In this document: positions 1 to 10,228 of the stretch, piece after piece
Layout of the letters: the number at the start of each line of letters is the position of its first letter
Numbering within the stretch: position 1 is the first letter of the stretch
DNA from: Plakobranchus ocellatus
Lineage: Eukaryota; Mollusca; Gastropoda; Plakobranchidae
Direction: 5' to 3'
Length of the DNA: 20,998 bases
Assembly (NCBI GenBank): GCA_019648995.1
Contig: BLXT01003909.1
Location: forward strand, 806,837 to 827,834
The notes under the pieces: model-generated
The model's input: only the letters and a program-made list of their open reading frames with translations
What the model was told of the DNA's origin: nothing
Databases searched by the model: none
Translations under genes and position numbers: made by a program

Positions 1-1803
1 TTCATTTTTTATTTAGATATATTTAAAGTCGCAAAAGGACGGGGCAGATATAAAAAAAAAATCATATTTATCACACTGCGATAAAGAGAAGAAAATTGAA
101 AGGGTGTTTAAGTGTGTGTGTGTGTCCTTGGAGGGGAGGGAGAAGAAAGGTTGTGCTGATTACAAACTTTTTGAATAAGAATTAAAGCCTGCTCTGCATT
201 GCCCCACAAAGTGGCCCAGGTTTAAGAGAAATTACAATTATCTTGCAAAAAAAAAAAAAAAGGGTAGCAAGAATCGCGTTTGAATAGTGTCGAGGATTCG
301 ATAAAAGCTTTTTGTTGTTATACAGGATTATTATTACTTGTGAAGAAGAGTGATTGTTGAAGAACTGTTGAAGGTGGTGCTATAGCGTAGAGAGAAGCAC
401 ATAATTCGTTTCCGATAAACTTTAATAACTCACCGAAAGACAGCGCATGCAAAATAATGCTCTAAAAAATTCTCTCACAAAATTCAACTTTAAATGCCAG
501 CAGTAATTCACAGCGCCTTTTCGCCTTCATAAATGTTTTAGGCCGTGAGTTAAGTGTGTGTGGAATATTTTTTTCTCTCCATTCGAGAAGCCCTAGAATA
601 CGTTTCGAGGCTTTGTTTGTGCTGGGCGTGTCTAGACTCACGATTTCTTATTTTATTTTTTACTTGTTTTGTTAATTTTAAACAAGTCTTTTGCATTCTC
701 GAAGTTTTTATTGGATTTATTCATCACTCTCCTGTATATCAGTCGCAACAGCCATAGACATCAAGTTCTTCAATTTATAGACTATTTACACAAAGACAAT
801 TTTAAACGCTCAGCAGCATATTAAAAACACATTAAATTAATCGTTTTATTTATTTATTATTTTTTAAAAAATAATAAAAAATTTTCAAATAATTTGCAGA
901 GTGTGAAGGAATAATGGGGTTGTCGCTAAGGGAAAAAAAAACAACAACAACTGACAATTAGTTCATGCTTTATTCACTTACTTTGGGTTCTCTCATGCCA
1001 CCACACTATTTCTACTTTTCGTAACAGCTTTTGTTTTTTTAAATGGAGATACTAGAAGGCACACGAACAAAAAAAAAAAAAAAAAAATTAATTTGCTTTC
1101 ACAATTCTTTCTTTGTCAAAATGTTTTAGAGAGAGAGAGGTCGTGCATCGACAATTTTATGTTCATCGCTCTCTCCATTTCTTCATTGAATATTGAGTAA
1201 TGTTTTTAAAATGATGTTTTCAATATTAAGTAAAAAAAGCGCATCAAAACTGAAATCGCAGAGAAAAAAAAAGTATGAGTGAAGTTTAATTAAGCTTCTG
1301 ATTAAAATTGTTCGCACATTTTTTTTTAATTGTCCAGCTTAGCTGTCGTGTAGACTTGAAAATGCAATCTTATTTACAAAGTCCGATGTTGGAAGCTAAG
1401 ATGCTCTAACTAGGAGTATTATTAAAAACAAAATCTTCATTTATTTGTGGAACTCCTTTTATGTAAAAATAACATTGACGCATCCCCGTAACATGTAGAG
1501 CAGAGCTTTTGAGTAAGCCTAGCATAACTTTTCTCCTAAGGAAGCTGAAATTTGTTGTTGATAATTTTTAAAAAAATGTTTTTTTTTTTTAATTTCTGTT
1601 TATAAAAGCTTGCCAGTCACCTGATAAAACGGACAAGGAAGCCAATTTCCTTTCGTCATTAATCGGGGCTTCGAAATGGACAGTCAGCGTTATAAACCCC
1701 CATTGAATATTTGAACCAAACACAACCTGAGAGCAAGGTGCATTGATATACTCCATTCGGTTTTGACAATAAGCATATTTATTTTTCATGCTACCATCCC
1801 CAG
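1..1803. other. Clarin intron 1 or upstream DNA; no gene recognised
   Basis: No open stretch resembles the clarin first exon (transmembrane 1 plus a Cys-containing extracellular loop). Contents: a (GT)n run at 111-123, A-runs at 246-260 and 1070-1087, a perfect AT palindrome at 853-878 and a short (GA)n at 1128-1139. Open stretches of 60-120 codons have no recognisable domain. Confidence 0.6.
853..878. repeat. Perfect 26-bp AT palindrome
   Basis: tttattatttttt is followed directly by its exact reverse complement aaaaaataataaa, with 13-bp arms and no spacer. It could extrude as a cruciform or form a hairpin in RNA, but it is made only of A and T in an AT-rich region. Confidence 0.9.
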
Positions 1804-1989
1804 CACACCTGGATGAACACTGGTTCGGCCTCTTTAGCTTCCCACTGTTTGTGGCGACTCTGTTGATGTTAGTGCTAGCCGTCGTTTGGGGCCTGGTTGC
1901 CATTGGCTTCGGCATCTTTAACGTGTTCGGCCGGCCGATCGAGACCATCACTGGGCCCACCGGGCTCTACGCCTGGAACTCTTTGGCAC
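1804..1989 (+). CDS. clrn: Clarin internal coding exon (equivalent to human CLRN1 exon 2)
   Basis: A 186-nt exon after a pyrimidine-rich acceptor (tttatttttc...catccccag) and before a consensus donor (cac|gtatgt). It starts with the last two bases of a codon and ends with one base of the next, so both introns are phase 1. It encodes HLDEHWFGLF, a hydrophobic helix (SFPLFVATLLMLVLAVVWGL and on), then the clarin signature with GPTGLYAWN. It is visibly richer in G+C and CpG than the sequence around it. The in-frame ATG at 1788 lies inside the acceptor tract and is not a start. Confidence 0.85.
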
Positions 1990-4900
1990 GTATGTATATA
2001 GTAACTAATCCTCTCTCTCTCATAATGTGCTTGTCAAGGACTACTGCTACAACAGTCCTTGGTGTTTGTGTATTCTTACTTATGCAGATACCAATACAGG
2101 TGTAAATAAAAGTTCATCATGGAGAGCTTTTGGCTTATTATGAAGAAGTTGCTGTCCACACTATCGTGTTTTCGTCTATTTTTGAAAGGTTTTGTTTGTA
2201 TAGAAATACAAATATCATTACAGCTCATCACAACCACACTGATAAGAGAATAAACCGTGCTTATAATCAGCATGCCGTTTTAATGAGGGTCCTTCTAGAA
2301 GGTTGCTAGAAGTTTAAAAAATATGGCAATAATAATGGTGAATGATGTTGCAGGCAATGAAAAATTGTAATGTTTATTCATAATTAATGATTACGCTGAA
2401 GCTGCAATCCTTTGTTTGCTTTTTATCGTATAATATTAAGAAACCATAACGATCAGTGTGCATTCAGAACTGTGCAAACAAGTTTTATACATGTATTATT
2501 ACACCGACGTCTCAGGCTTCCCTCTTATTTAGTAAGCACCAATTGTTACTGTCGTGTATAAAGAAATAAAAGGACCAGACTGCGCGTTTATGAACTGTTC
2601 AAGAAAAAGTGTGTTTTTTTATTATGCTCTTGCTTAGGGTTGTCTCAGATACCTTATACTGTTTAGAAAGGTCAACCTGTCAATACCGATAGTAGTGGGT
2701 TATGACACTGGCTGTCATAAGAGGCGAGGCTGGCTGTCATAAGTGGCTGCCAGCATACAATGTATTGGATATGTACTTAATTGTCTTGGGAGTTTTATTC
2801 TACATTCTCTGGCAATTCTCTCCTTCATGCTTTTACTATTATACTCTTTTTATGAACCCATCCATTATCTGTGGCCGTTTTCTCTTTTGTCTTTTCCTTC
2901 CTTTCTGTTCATATCTCTTTGTCTTCCGCCCTTGTACTTTTCTTCGCTTTCCTCTGGAAAAAAAAAGACGATTCTCTTTTTTAGCTGACAGTTATATTGC
3001 TTGCATAAGTATCTCCCATTCTTGAACTTCTCTCCGCTTTCCTTAGGAAAAAAAAGATCCTCTCGGATTAACCCACTGTTATCATTATATTGTCTGCATA
3101 ATGTTTTTTTTTTTTTCAACATTAACATTCTATATGATGCCACTCATTGTAGTCAAAATTGGAAATTTAATGAGTTGGCTGTTTTCCTTATTTTACACCG
3201 GGGTTTCTTTGGTGGCATGTGTGCGTATGTGTGTGTGTGTGTGGGGGGGGGGGTGGTCATCGTCAGTAGCCCCAGAAATAGGAGAATTAATGGAGAAGTT
3301 GACAGTGGGGGGTATCAATGTCATGGTGACTCAGAAGTAACAGAAATCGCCCAGAAATAATATGTGCTAAAACAGTTTGTCGCCGGTTCGAGCCCACTTC
3401 TGATGCCCAGCCCGACAAAGTTGAAAATTTGAAACCAAATATTAAAGGGCTAATAAATGACAAGACTAACGAAAAGAATATAAAATGATACATTCGTTTT
3501 ACATTTTATATCATGAAATGGATGAAGTCAAGATGAATTGTAGGCAAATAAACTGAACAAACCAAAATCAATCCTATTGGTAATCGCAACATACATATTT
3601 CTTGAGTATAAAAGAAAACACACACACACGGACTAAGGATGATGTTTCCTTTCAAAAGATTCACCTAAATGCAATATTCCACATGCAAAGCGAGGATGTA
3701 GAGCAAATCAATACAGTATTATTCGTCACGAACAGTGACAAGGACGTTCTACAAGTTAATACTATGCCAGGGCGTCGCTGCAGCTGTCTTTTACACAATG
3801 GATGAGTCAAACGCAATGACATTTCCGATAGGCCTACGGTGTCGGAGCAAATGAAATCACAGACCACCCAAATCATTACAATCAAGTTACACCATTGAAT
3901 AAGCTCGAGCGAATTGACAGTATCGTGCACACCCGTTAATTAAGTGTTTTGTTTGCAAAACAGTGGAATTGTTTAAAAAAAGAAAGAAAAAAGCTTGAGC
4001 ACAGCTCTCTTGCAGCCAAAGAAATAAATATAAAGATCCTTTCGGTGAACATTTATGAAAATGAAGCAATATTAGTGTAATAATAGAAAGAGACTATCTC
4101 CAGATTAAATCTCAACTAAATGGTCTACAATTTACAATGCCGTATCAGGGTTTCACTTTGCTTTTCTTTTAATACTTTCATTTTATTGATTCTCTACCTT
4201 AGACGCTTGACTCCTTCCAATTAGTAATACTTGCATGAATATAGTTAACTTAATGAATAATGGTTGCAGGAAAAGTTAAAGATTGAAAAAAGAAAAGAAA
4301 AAAAAACACTCACAAAAGAAAAAAACAGAACTCACAAAAAAATAAACAAAACAAATAGAATCTAGTAATGAAATTCGATTATTTTTCTGTATTTTTCAAA
4401 GTAGAGTCAATTCTTGGATCTGGATCAGAATAGGAACAGTAAAAAATCTTTGGCTTTTCGAATTTCTGTTAAATTTTATTTATAACTGAGTTGATAGGAC
4501 CTATGACACCCATGAGAGGTATTGCAACAGAACAAAACAAAAATGAACTGCAATCTTATAGATCGATCATGAAAGCAACTAGACACACTTAACCAAAGTT
4601 GTATTGTTTGAAAATCAACAAGACTTTTTTATAGTATACACCACAGTTTTTCCTGTTTGGGTCGGTCATATTTTCACTGAAAGAGATGATATCTTTCTGA
4701 AGTTTTTGAAGGGAACTTCTTCACAAGATTATAATTGTGATCAGGAAACACATGGCCATATGAAACAAACACGTGGAGCGGCTGGTTTATTTCACTCTCC
4801 GTGTCTGCTTTTCTTGCTGGAAAAGGATGAGATGAACCGTTTTATTTTTTGGGCAAGATAGCTCAGCTTCCAGCACGGCTGCATTTTATTTTAAATATTA

Positions 4901-5743
4901 TGGATAATGCACTGACTTATATGAATAAAATGAATATGGCTTTTTTAAACATCGCGAGTTAAGGCTAATTTTTTTAAAGTCTTTTAAGATTAAAATTAAC
5001 CAGATGCTTGCATTTTCATCAAAATAGTATTACATTCTAAATATTATGGATAATGGACTGACTTCTATGAATTTCATGTATATCGCTTTTGTGAAGATCC
5101 CGTGTTAAGGTTAATTGTTTTAAAGTCTTTTGAGATTATAATTAATTAACCAGATGCTTGCATTTTCATCAAAATAGCTAATTGTGATACTCCTCAGGTA
5201 CATTAGTTTGTTTCTGCGTCCCTTAAGGTCTGTCCAATTAAAATATGTTTCTTCAGCTACTTTTTGTTTTGAAAAAACATGCTAATGCATCAGAACAGGG
5301 CCCCTCACTTTGAGTTTAAGAGTCTTTTGAAAAATTGGTTTGATACTCGCAACAGATAGAAATACCTTTGGAAATCAAGGCCTTTTCTTCCCATCACTCA
5401 CATGTAACATACTAACATTTGATTTTGAAATAGACAATCAATACCACTTTTTCTGCATATTTTTTTCTGCTTTTTAGTGATATTCAGTCTGGCTGCTGTT
5501 GGAGTATACCTGGGCCTGTTCTTTAGCCAGTTTGAAGAAAACATCTTACAAGAAAGTGATTTGAGAAGAGGTTTCACTTCAGATGGACTTACAGACCTTG
5601 ACTACTCGTTTTACTTCGTTGTGGGTGCAGTTGCTGCCTTTTTTGTGAATGTTGTCATCCTGATTATCTCAGATAGGAAGTGCTCATGCAGCTTTTCACG
5701 CTCAGCTGAGAAGGAAGTGGACAATGGCATGATTCTCTACTGA
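1804..5743 (+). CDS. clrn: Clarin family tetraspan membrane protein, 3' two coding exons (partial; join 1804-1989, 5478-5743)
   Basis: Spliced 3' part of a clarin, a small four-pass membrane protein related to tetraspanins and claudins; vertebrate members act in hair cells and photoreceptors. The join gives 149 complete residues plus a split first codon. Visible parts: transmembrane 2 at about residues 12-41, the clarin signature FGRPIETITGPTGLY at 41-55 (human CLRN1 has a near-identical FGKPFET..GPLGLY), transmembrane 3 at about 54-78 across the splice junction, a short polar loop, transmembrane 4 at about 104-126, a Cys/Ser tail (RKCSCSFSRS) and a C-terminal ILY like the ILY/LMY ends of CLRN2/CLRN1. 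Splicing c|tg restores the frame. Transmembrane 1 and the first extracellular loop should be in an exon left of the window; about 85 more residues would give the usual family length of about 230. Whether it is CLRN1, CLRN2 or an ancestral clarin cannot be decided here. Confidence 0.85.
2708..2746 (+). repeat. 22-bp direct doublet (ctggctgtcataag)
   Basis: ctggctgtcataagaggcgagg is followed by ctggctgtcataagtggctg, an offset of 22 bases. The sequence just before (gtagtgggttatgacactggc) looks like a tRNA D-arm region, so this may be a decayed tRNA-related SINE head. No B box is seen. Confidence 0.6.
2931..3102 (+). repeat. Two-copy tandem duplication, period about 90 bp
   Basis: Unit 1 (2931-3008) and unit 2 (3021-3102) share cgctttcctctgga / cgctttccttagga with an A-run, then gtta..tatattg(c/t)(c/t)tgcataa. 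They are clearly diverged, with indels. Confidence 0.75.
3229..3253 (+). repeat. (TG)n microsatellite followed by G11
   Basis: A tgtgtg run to 3242 is followed by eleven G at 3243-3253, then tgg. Alternating TG favours Z-DNA, and the G-run is the only long one in the window. Confidence 0.9.
3321..3410 (+). mobile_element. tRNA-derived SINE-like element with intact B box
   Basis: ggttcgagccc at 3385-3395 matches the Pol III B-box consensus GGTTCGANYCC exactly. Tggtgactcaga at 3324-3335, about 60 bases upstream, resembles a decayed A box, and the spacing is typical of tRNA promoters. It has no clear acceptor-stem pairing, so it reads as a SINE head or decayed tRNA copy rather than a tRNA gene. 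Ends are approximate. Confidence 0.5.
3618..3630 (+). repeat. (CA)n microsatellite
   Basis: Short acacacacacac run within the clarin intron. Confidence 0.85.
4892..5177 (+). repeat. Two-copy tandem duplication, period about 146 bp
   Basis: taaatattatggataatg starts at 4892 and again at 5038, and both units end in accagatgcttgcattttcatcaaaatag (about 4999-5027 and 5149-5177). The second unit has a 4-bp expansion (attaattaac), moving the offset from 146 to 150. Confidence 0.92.
5478..5743 (+). CDS. clrn: Clarin terminal coding exon
   Basis: The acceptor tttttctgctttttag is followed by 266 nt ending in TGA at 5741-5743. The two leading bases complete the codon split by the intron (c|tg = Leu). 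It encodes the end of transmembrane 3 (IFSLAAVGVYLGLFF), a charged loop of about 25 residues, transmembrane 4 (YSFYFVVGAVAAFFVNVVIL) and a short tail. CSCS just after the last helix is a plausible palmitoylation cluster (inference). The C-terminal MILY resembles the conserved hydrophobic-Tyr end of vertebrate clarins. Confidence 0.87.
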
Positions 5744-6380
5744 CCAAGGACCTCAAATTGGTCGCTGGTATAGCTTTGGCAGTTATTGTAGTTGGCAAGT
5801 AATGGTATAAAAACAGAGTGTAACAGGACAGACAGTAGGCTCTGTACTTAATTGAGGAAGATAGTTTTGTAGTTTAAAAAAGTTTGAAAACCTTTCAATA
5901 TGATATATTAAACTGATATGAAGCTGTAAGATTGTTAATGGATGTCTCAAGATTAACTCAAATGAGTTCCGTTTACATTTCAATCTGAGATGCTTTATAG
6001 TGATGAAAACTGGATAGAGATATACTAATTACACTACAAAATGCATGGAAATTCTTTAAAAAAATTTTAATAAAATTTTTTCCTCAGAAGTTTATATACA
6101 ACATTTACTCATAACGACCAGTCTCTTCCTCAAGCCATGCATGTTTCAAATTCATACATGCTAGACTTCACAGCAAAAAAAAAAAAATTATACACTTTTG
6201 TTTATAAAGACTGAGCTAGTCAGAACTATATTTTTGGTACTATAACGGACTGATGTAATTTTTTGGGGGAAATAATGGAAAAAAGAATACTTGACATTTT
6301 GTGAAGTATGCATGGCTCATCTGAAAGAAAATAGCAGATGTATTTTTTTAATTGATTTTAATTCTCCTTGGTTAAGGTCA

Positions 6381-6386
6381 AATAAA
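6381..6386 (+). terminator. Candidate proximal poly(A) signal AATAAA (clarin)
   Basis: AATAAA 638 bases after the clarin stop, followed within about 30 bases by a T/GT-rich stretch (gagattggttcgttc) that could serve as the downstream element. A weaker AATAAA at 6069-6074 sits inside an AT palindrome and looks less convincing. Confidence 0.35.
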
Positions 6387-8035
6387 GACTTTTGAGATTG
6401 GTTCGTTCTAATAGAAAGTAAGTAATGGAGTTGATAATTTGTAAACTCAGAAATTTCTGACACTAAAAAACTAGAACAAAATGAATTGCGATGTCAATAC
6501 TTGGATTGCTTTTTGTCTGCATTGTTTGTGCAATTTTCTAATTTAGTCAATGCATAGATTTCAGTATACTGTACCATAGTTTTCATAGTTGGAAATTATT
6601 TTGACATTCTTTTTCTTTTAAATTAAAAAAAAAAATTAAACTACTTATAGTTTCACATTTTAAAATAAGGTCAGAGTTAAAATGAGAAAAGAATATTGAA
6701 AAGTATTTCATTAAGAGTGAGCAAGAATTTGTAAATATACACATGTGGTTTTAAATGTGATTTGAAGTCACAAACATTTTCTTGAACGGTGCGTTATACA
6801 TAGCCATAAGTATGTATATTTTACATCTCATCATAATGTATGTTTTTTTTTTTTTCAATTGAAGCCCTTTCAAGCTACAATGTGAAATTGTAAATTATAT
6901 ACTTGCAATGAATTTTTAGGTTGGTGAAATTTGAAAGAAAAGTTTAAAAAGATGGGAGATTCAGTCATAGCCTATTTGGTTTAATTATCTCGTTATTTTT
7001 CAAGCCTCTTTTTCAAATGTGCTACATTTTAAAAAAAGCACCAACACTGGCAAATGTTTTAACAATGAAAACATTCATGTTGGTTATGCATCACCATATC
7101 CATATTTACTATATTTTCACAACTCTTATCAAATTGTCCATCTCAGTGCAATGTTGCTAGTCAGAATGTCTTTTAAATTTTCGTTTACATGACTTACAAG
7201 AAGGAAAAAAAAATTTTTTTCAGTCACCCAATTGTGCTATATATAAAATCTAGTCATCTCCCTCTTGGTGAGATTATTATAATAGGGTATCCAAACTTTT
7301 GCCTTTGACAGCAACAAAAAAGATAGGTTGGCCATTTTGTTTTCATTGTTCGATGAAAAAAAGTTTTTATCACCACAGGTGTGATAAGGAATTGTGTCTT
7401 AGCACAAGATTTTATGTTCAATATGCATTATGTATTTTTCTTAGATAAACCATTGATTTTCCTGATAAATCCAACTGATCATATTGTTCTTCAGTAATTA
7501 ATTTTGATGTCTTTATGCATTTTTTATATACAACTATCTCAATCACATGGGTTTTTTTGTCTCAATTTTTTTCTGTTTATGGTTGATTTACATTTTTTGT
7601 AAAAGATTTTATTATTATTACAAGTAATACTTTCCTAGTTGAGAACCTATATAAAGCTTTTAAAAACAGCATAAAGATCACTTCATGGTGATTTTGTCAA
7701 CTGTTCTGACACTACTGCTTACCTAAATGTAATGTTAGAAAAGTTGAAAATTGTTTCAAATTGCAGTATTTATGCTTTTCTAATATTAAGGAAGTATGTA
7801 AATAAGCCACTGAATCAACTTTTACAAAACAAACCACAATAGTGTAATTCAGAAAGATGCGCATAGGTTTAAAAAAAAAATGTATATCTGAAAATGATTT
7901 TAAATTTCATTTTTCAGTTTACAAGCAGTTTAATATTTTTCTGTTTAGACGCAGTTTTACAAAGAGTACTTTGTCTGGTTCTTTAAACAACTCATAAAGA
8001 ACATTGTAAATTTTTTAAGATAATCTAAAACTGTA

Positions 8036-8510
8036 ATAATAATTATCTTTTTCAAAATGGTACTCAAAACTATTGTCATCCCTTCATTTTGAAATAAGCA
8101 CAATCCAGAAATGGTATTTGCTGATATGGCAGATGATTGATAATTGATTTGATGATGGGTTTTAACCGTATTTGTAGTTGTTTTAATGCCCAAAACTCTT
8201 TGATCATCTTTTCCCATAAATGCGGTGAGTGTCAATGGAACTTTTAAACACACTGAAAAAGAATGATAAGTTAACCAAACTTCTAATAATATCTTTTTCA
8301 AAATGGTACTCAAAACTATTTTCATACCTTCATTTTGAAATAAGCGCAATCTAGAAATGGTATTTTCTGATATGTCAGATGATTTATAAATGATTTGATG
8401 ATAGGGTTTTACTTTATTTGTAGTTGTTTTTATGCAAACCTCTCAATCATCTTTTCCCATAAATGCGATGAGTGTAGTGGAACTTTTTACATATTGAAAG
8501 AGAATGATTT
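8036..8510 (+). repeat. Two-copy tandem duplication, period about 246 bp
   Basis: atctttttcaaaatggtact starts at 8045 and at 8291. Both units continue through the same landmarks (cttcattttgaaataagc, tagttgtttt, atcatcttttcccataaatg and a final agaatga). Moderately diverged with small indels. The duplication lies in the presumed clarin 3'UTR. Confidence 0.92.
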
Positions 8511-9656
8511 AATGGGTAAGGAAGGATATCATGTGATATTTGATCGCAGAAACTGTAATATCAGTACATTTATTTTCACACATTAATCATGAACCCACTC
8601 ATGTGACATAAGTAATTTTTTTTTATCTTTTGGTCATGCATTGTATGAAACATACACTAAAATATATAAAACTATATCACTCACAGTTTCATACTCTTCA
8701 AGTTCACACATGTATTTTATGTTTCTTGGATGACTAAACAGGCCAGAACTAAAACTGCCCTACAATGCTGAATTAGAAAAAGAAAATGGAAAATAAAATT
8801 TTTTCTCCTGCATCAACTTTCTGTAAACTCTGGCATTTATTTGTCACTCCTACAATCAGAAACAGCATGTGTATTATTTTTTTTGCTGACATGACTATTC
8901 TCCCTGATTGAAGACAGCCAGATTCTGTGTTTGTAAGTAACCCTTTTTGTGGTTACTGAAATGCTCAGTGAAACTCTGAAATGAGAACATAAAACTAAGA
9001 AAGCAAAATTTACAGTTTGGCCCTTTTTAAGTTAGAGTTTAGGATTTGAAAAAAAAAAAAATTTTTTCTTACACACAAAAAGACTCTAATATAGGTCCTA
9101 AAGCAGGCACATTGCACTCTTTTTGAAAGGGCAAATTGAAGTATTCCACACTGAAAAGAACATGAAAAGTTAATTTCATCAAAGCATCAAAAAGATTTGT
9201 GGCTAGTCAAACCACCAAATTTAAGATTTATGATAGATGAAACACCACTATCCAAAGTATTTTGGGTTTTTTTGGTTGATTTAAAATAAAATAATTTAAA
9301 AGAAGCATTTGTTAGTTTTCATATTTCAATACAATAGCAGAGAAGTTTAGCTGAACATGAAAAGAAATTTTGTTCATTTTATGGATGTTGTTGGATTGTT
9401 TTATATTATGAATTATTCCGATCCACTGTTGCTTTTGCTTCATACAAATAACTGTGAAAGTACTTTTTATTTTCACTGAATAATCAATGTCATGCTTATA
9501 ATATGCATTTTATCACCTTGTTATCAAAACTCTATCTATGTACATTTATGAGAAGTTTATAATATTTCACTAAAAACATTCCTGTAATCTAACATTCCCT
9601 TTTTAGTGTCACTTGAGTTTATGTAAATGTAGCTTTGTATTCCTATAACTCTTGTT

Positions 9657-9662
9657 AATAAA
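9657..9662 (+). terminator. Candidate distal poly(A) signal AATAAA (clarin)
   Basis: AATAAA followed by a T-rich region (gtaattttgtctttaacattttgg) at the usual distance for a cleavage downstream element. It is the last good + strand signal before the repeat-rich gap, so it could end a long clarin transcript. Confidence 0.35.
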
Positions 9663-10113
9663 ATGACCAATTTCTAAAATGTAATTTTGTCTTTAACATT
9701 TTGGAACTGAAACTTTAGATCTGTGCCTGGACAAAAAGTAAACAAAAGGTCTTCAGAAATACAAAAGAGTCCTCATAAATTGATTTTGGTAAATAGGATT
9801 TCCTGATAAATCAAGGTACGTTCCAAAAATGAATTTTCCACCTTATTTTCTATATAGAAAAATGTGTAATTTCGAAGTCACAAAAATCCATGTCACTTAA
9901 TTTGTAGTTAACACTTAAAGGACCCACTTTGCCACCCCAGAGTTACCTCTCCCATTTCTAGAGATTTATGCCTTTTAACACCAAAAAGGATAAACTTATA
10001 ATGGAAATCCTTTGTTTACACACGCCTGCAAATTGATAACAAAGTATTTCTTTTCGACTGGGCCAGAAAAGGTCTAGACTAAGAATATTTTGGATAGTAG
10101 TGGACTAGCTGTT

Positions 10114-10228
10114 GCGAGAATACTCGTCACTGGTCTTTATGGCTGGGTTCTTTTCGCGAGCATACTCGTGGCTGGTCTTTTGCGATTGTTTTCTTTCTCT
10201 CGCAAATATGCTTGTCAATGGTCTTTTA
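10114..10228 (+). repeat. Three-copy minisatellite, period about 43 bp
   Basis: gcgagaatactcgtcactgg (10114), gcgagcatactcgtggctgg (10156) and tcgcaaatatgcttgtcaat (10200) are each followed by ggtcttt and a T/G-rich spacer. Each unit has an inverted cgag..ctcg-type core that decays in the third copy. Confidence 0.8.

Larger units (their letters stand above)
1990..5477 (+). other. Clarin intron 2
   Basis: A phase-1 intron with donor gtatgtat and acceptor ttttttctgctttttag. It holds a 22-bp doublet at 2708, a 90-bp tandem duplication at 2931-3102, a (TG)n/G11 tract at 3229-3253, a tRNA-related element near 3321-3410, a CA repeat at 3618, A-rich stretches at 4287-4360 and a 146-bp tandem duplication at 4892-5177. 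An 86-codon open stretch at 4604-4861 begins at TTG and was not recognised. No coding exon was recognised inside. Confidence 0.75.
5744..9680 (+). other. Probable long clarin 3'UTR and alternative ends
   Basis: About 3.9 kb of AT-rich sequence after the clarin stop with no recognised gene on either strand. Candidate poly(A) signals are at 6069, 6381 and 9657. It contains a two-copy 246-bp tandem duplication (8036-8510) and two exact TGTAAATA motifs (6730-6737, 7797-7804) matching the Pumilio consensus. How much of it is transcribed cannot be read from sequence alone. Confidence 0.45.

Noticed and set aside
1589..1960. 123-codon minus-strand open stretch opposite the clarin exon
   Set aside because: It is a shadow of the clarin internal exon on the other strand; no domain is recognisable.
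3001..3360. 119-codon + strand open stretch
   Set aside because: It runs through T-rich tandem repeats, a (TG)n/G tract and a SINE-like element, so it is low-complexity read-through rather than a gene.
4604..4861. 86-codon + strand open stretch in clarin intron 2
   Set aside because: It begins at TTG, not ATG, no family is recognisable, and the flanking clarin exons join in frame without it.
7957..8349. 130-codon minus-strand open stretch repeating FQNEGM.IVLSTILKKI twice
   Set aside because: It starts at TTG. The repeat arises from the 246-bp DNA duplication, whose offset is a multiple of three. Differences between copies mostly change the amino acid, and a TGA interrupts the upstream copy, so there is no sign of selection on protein.
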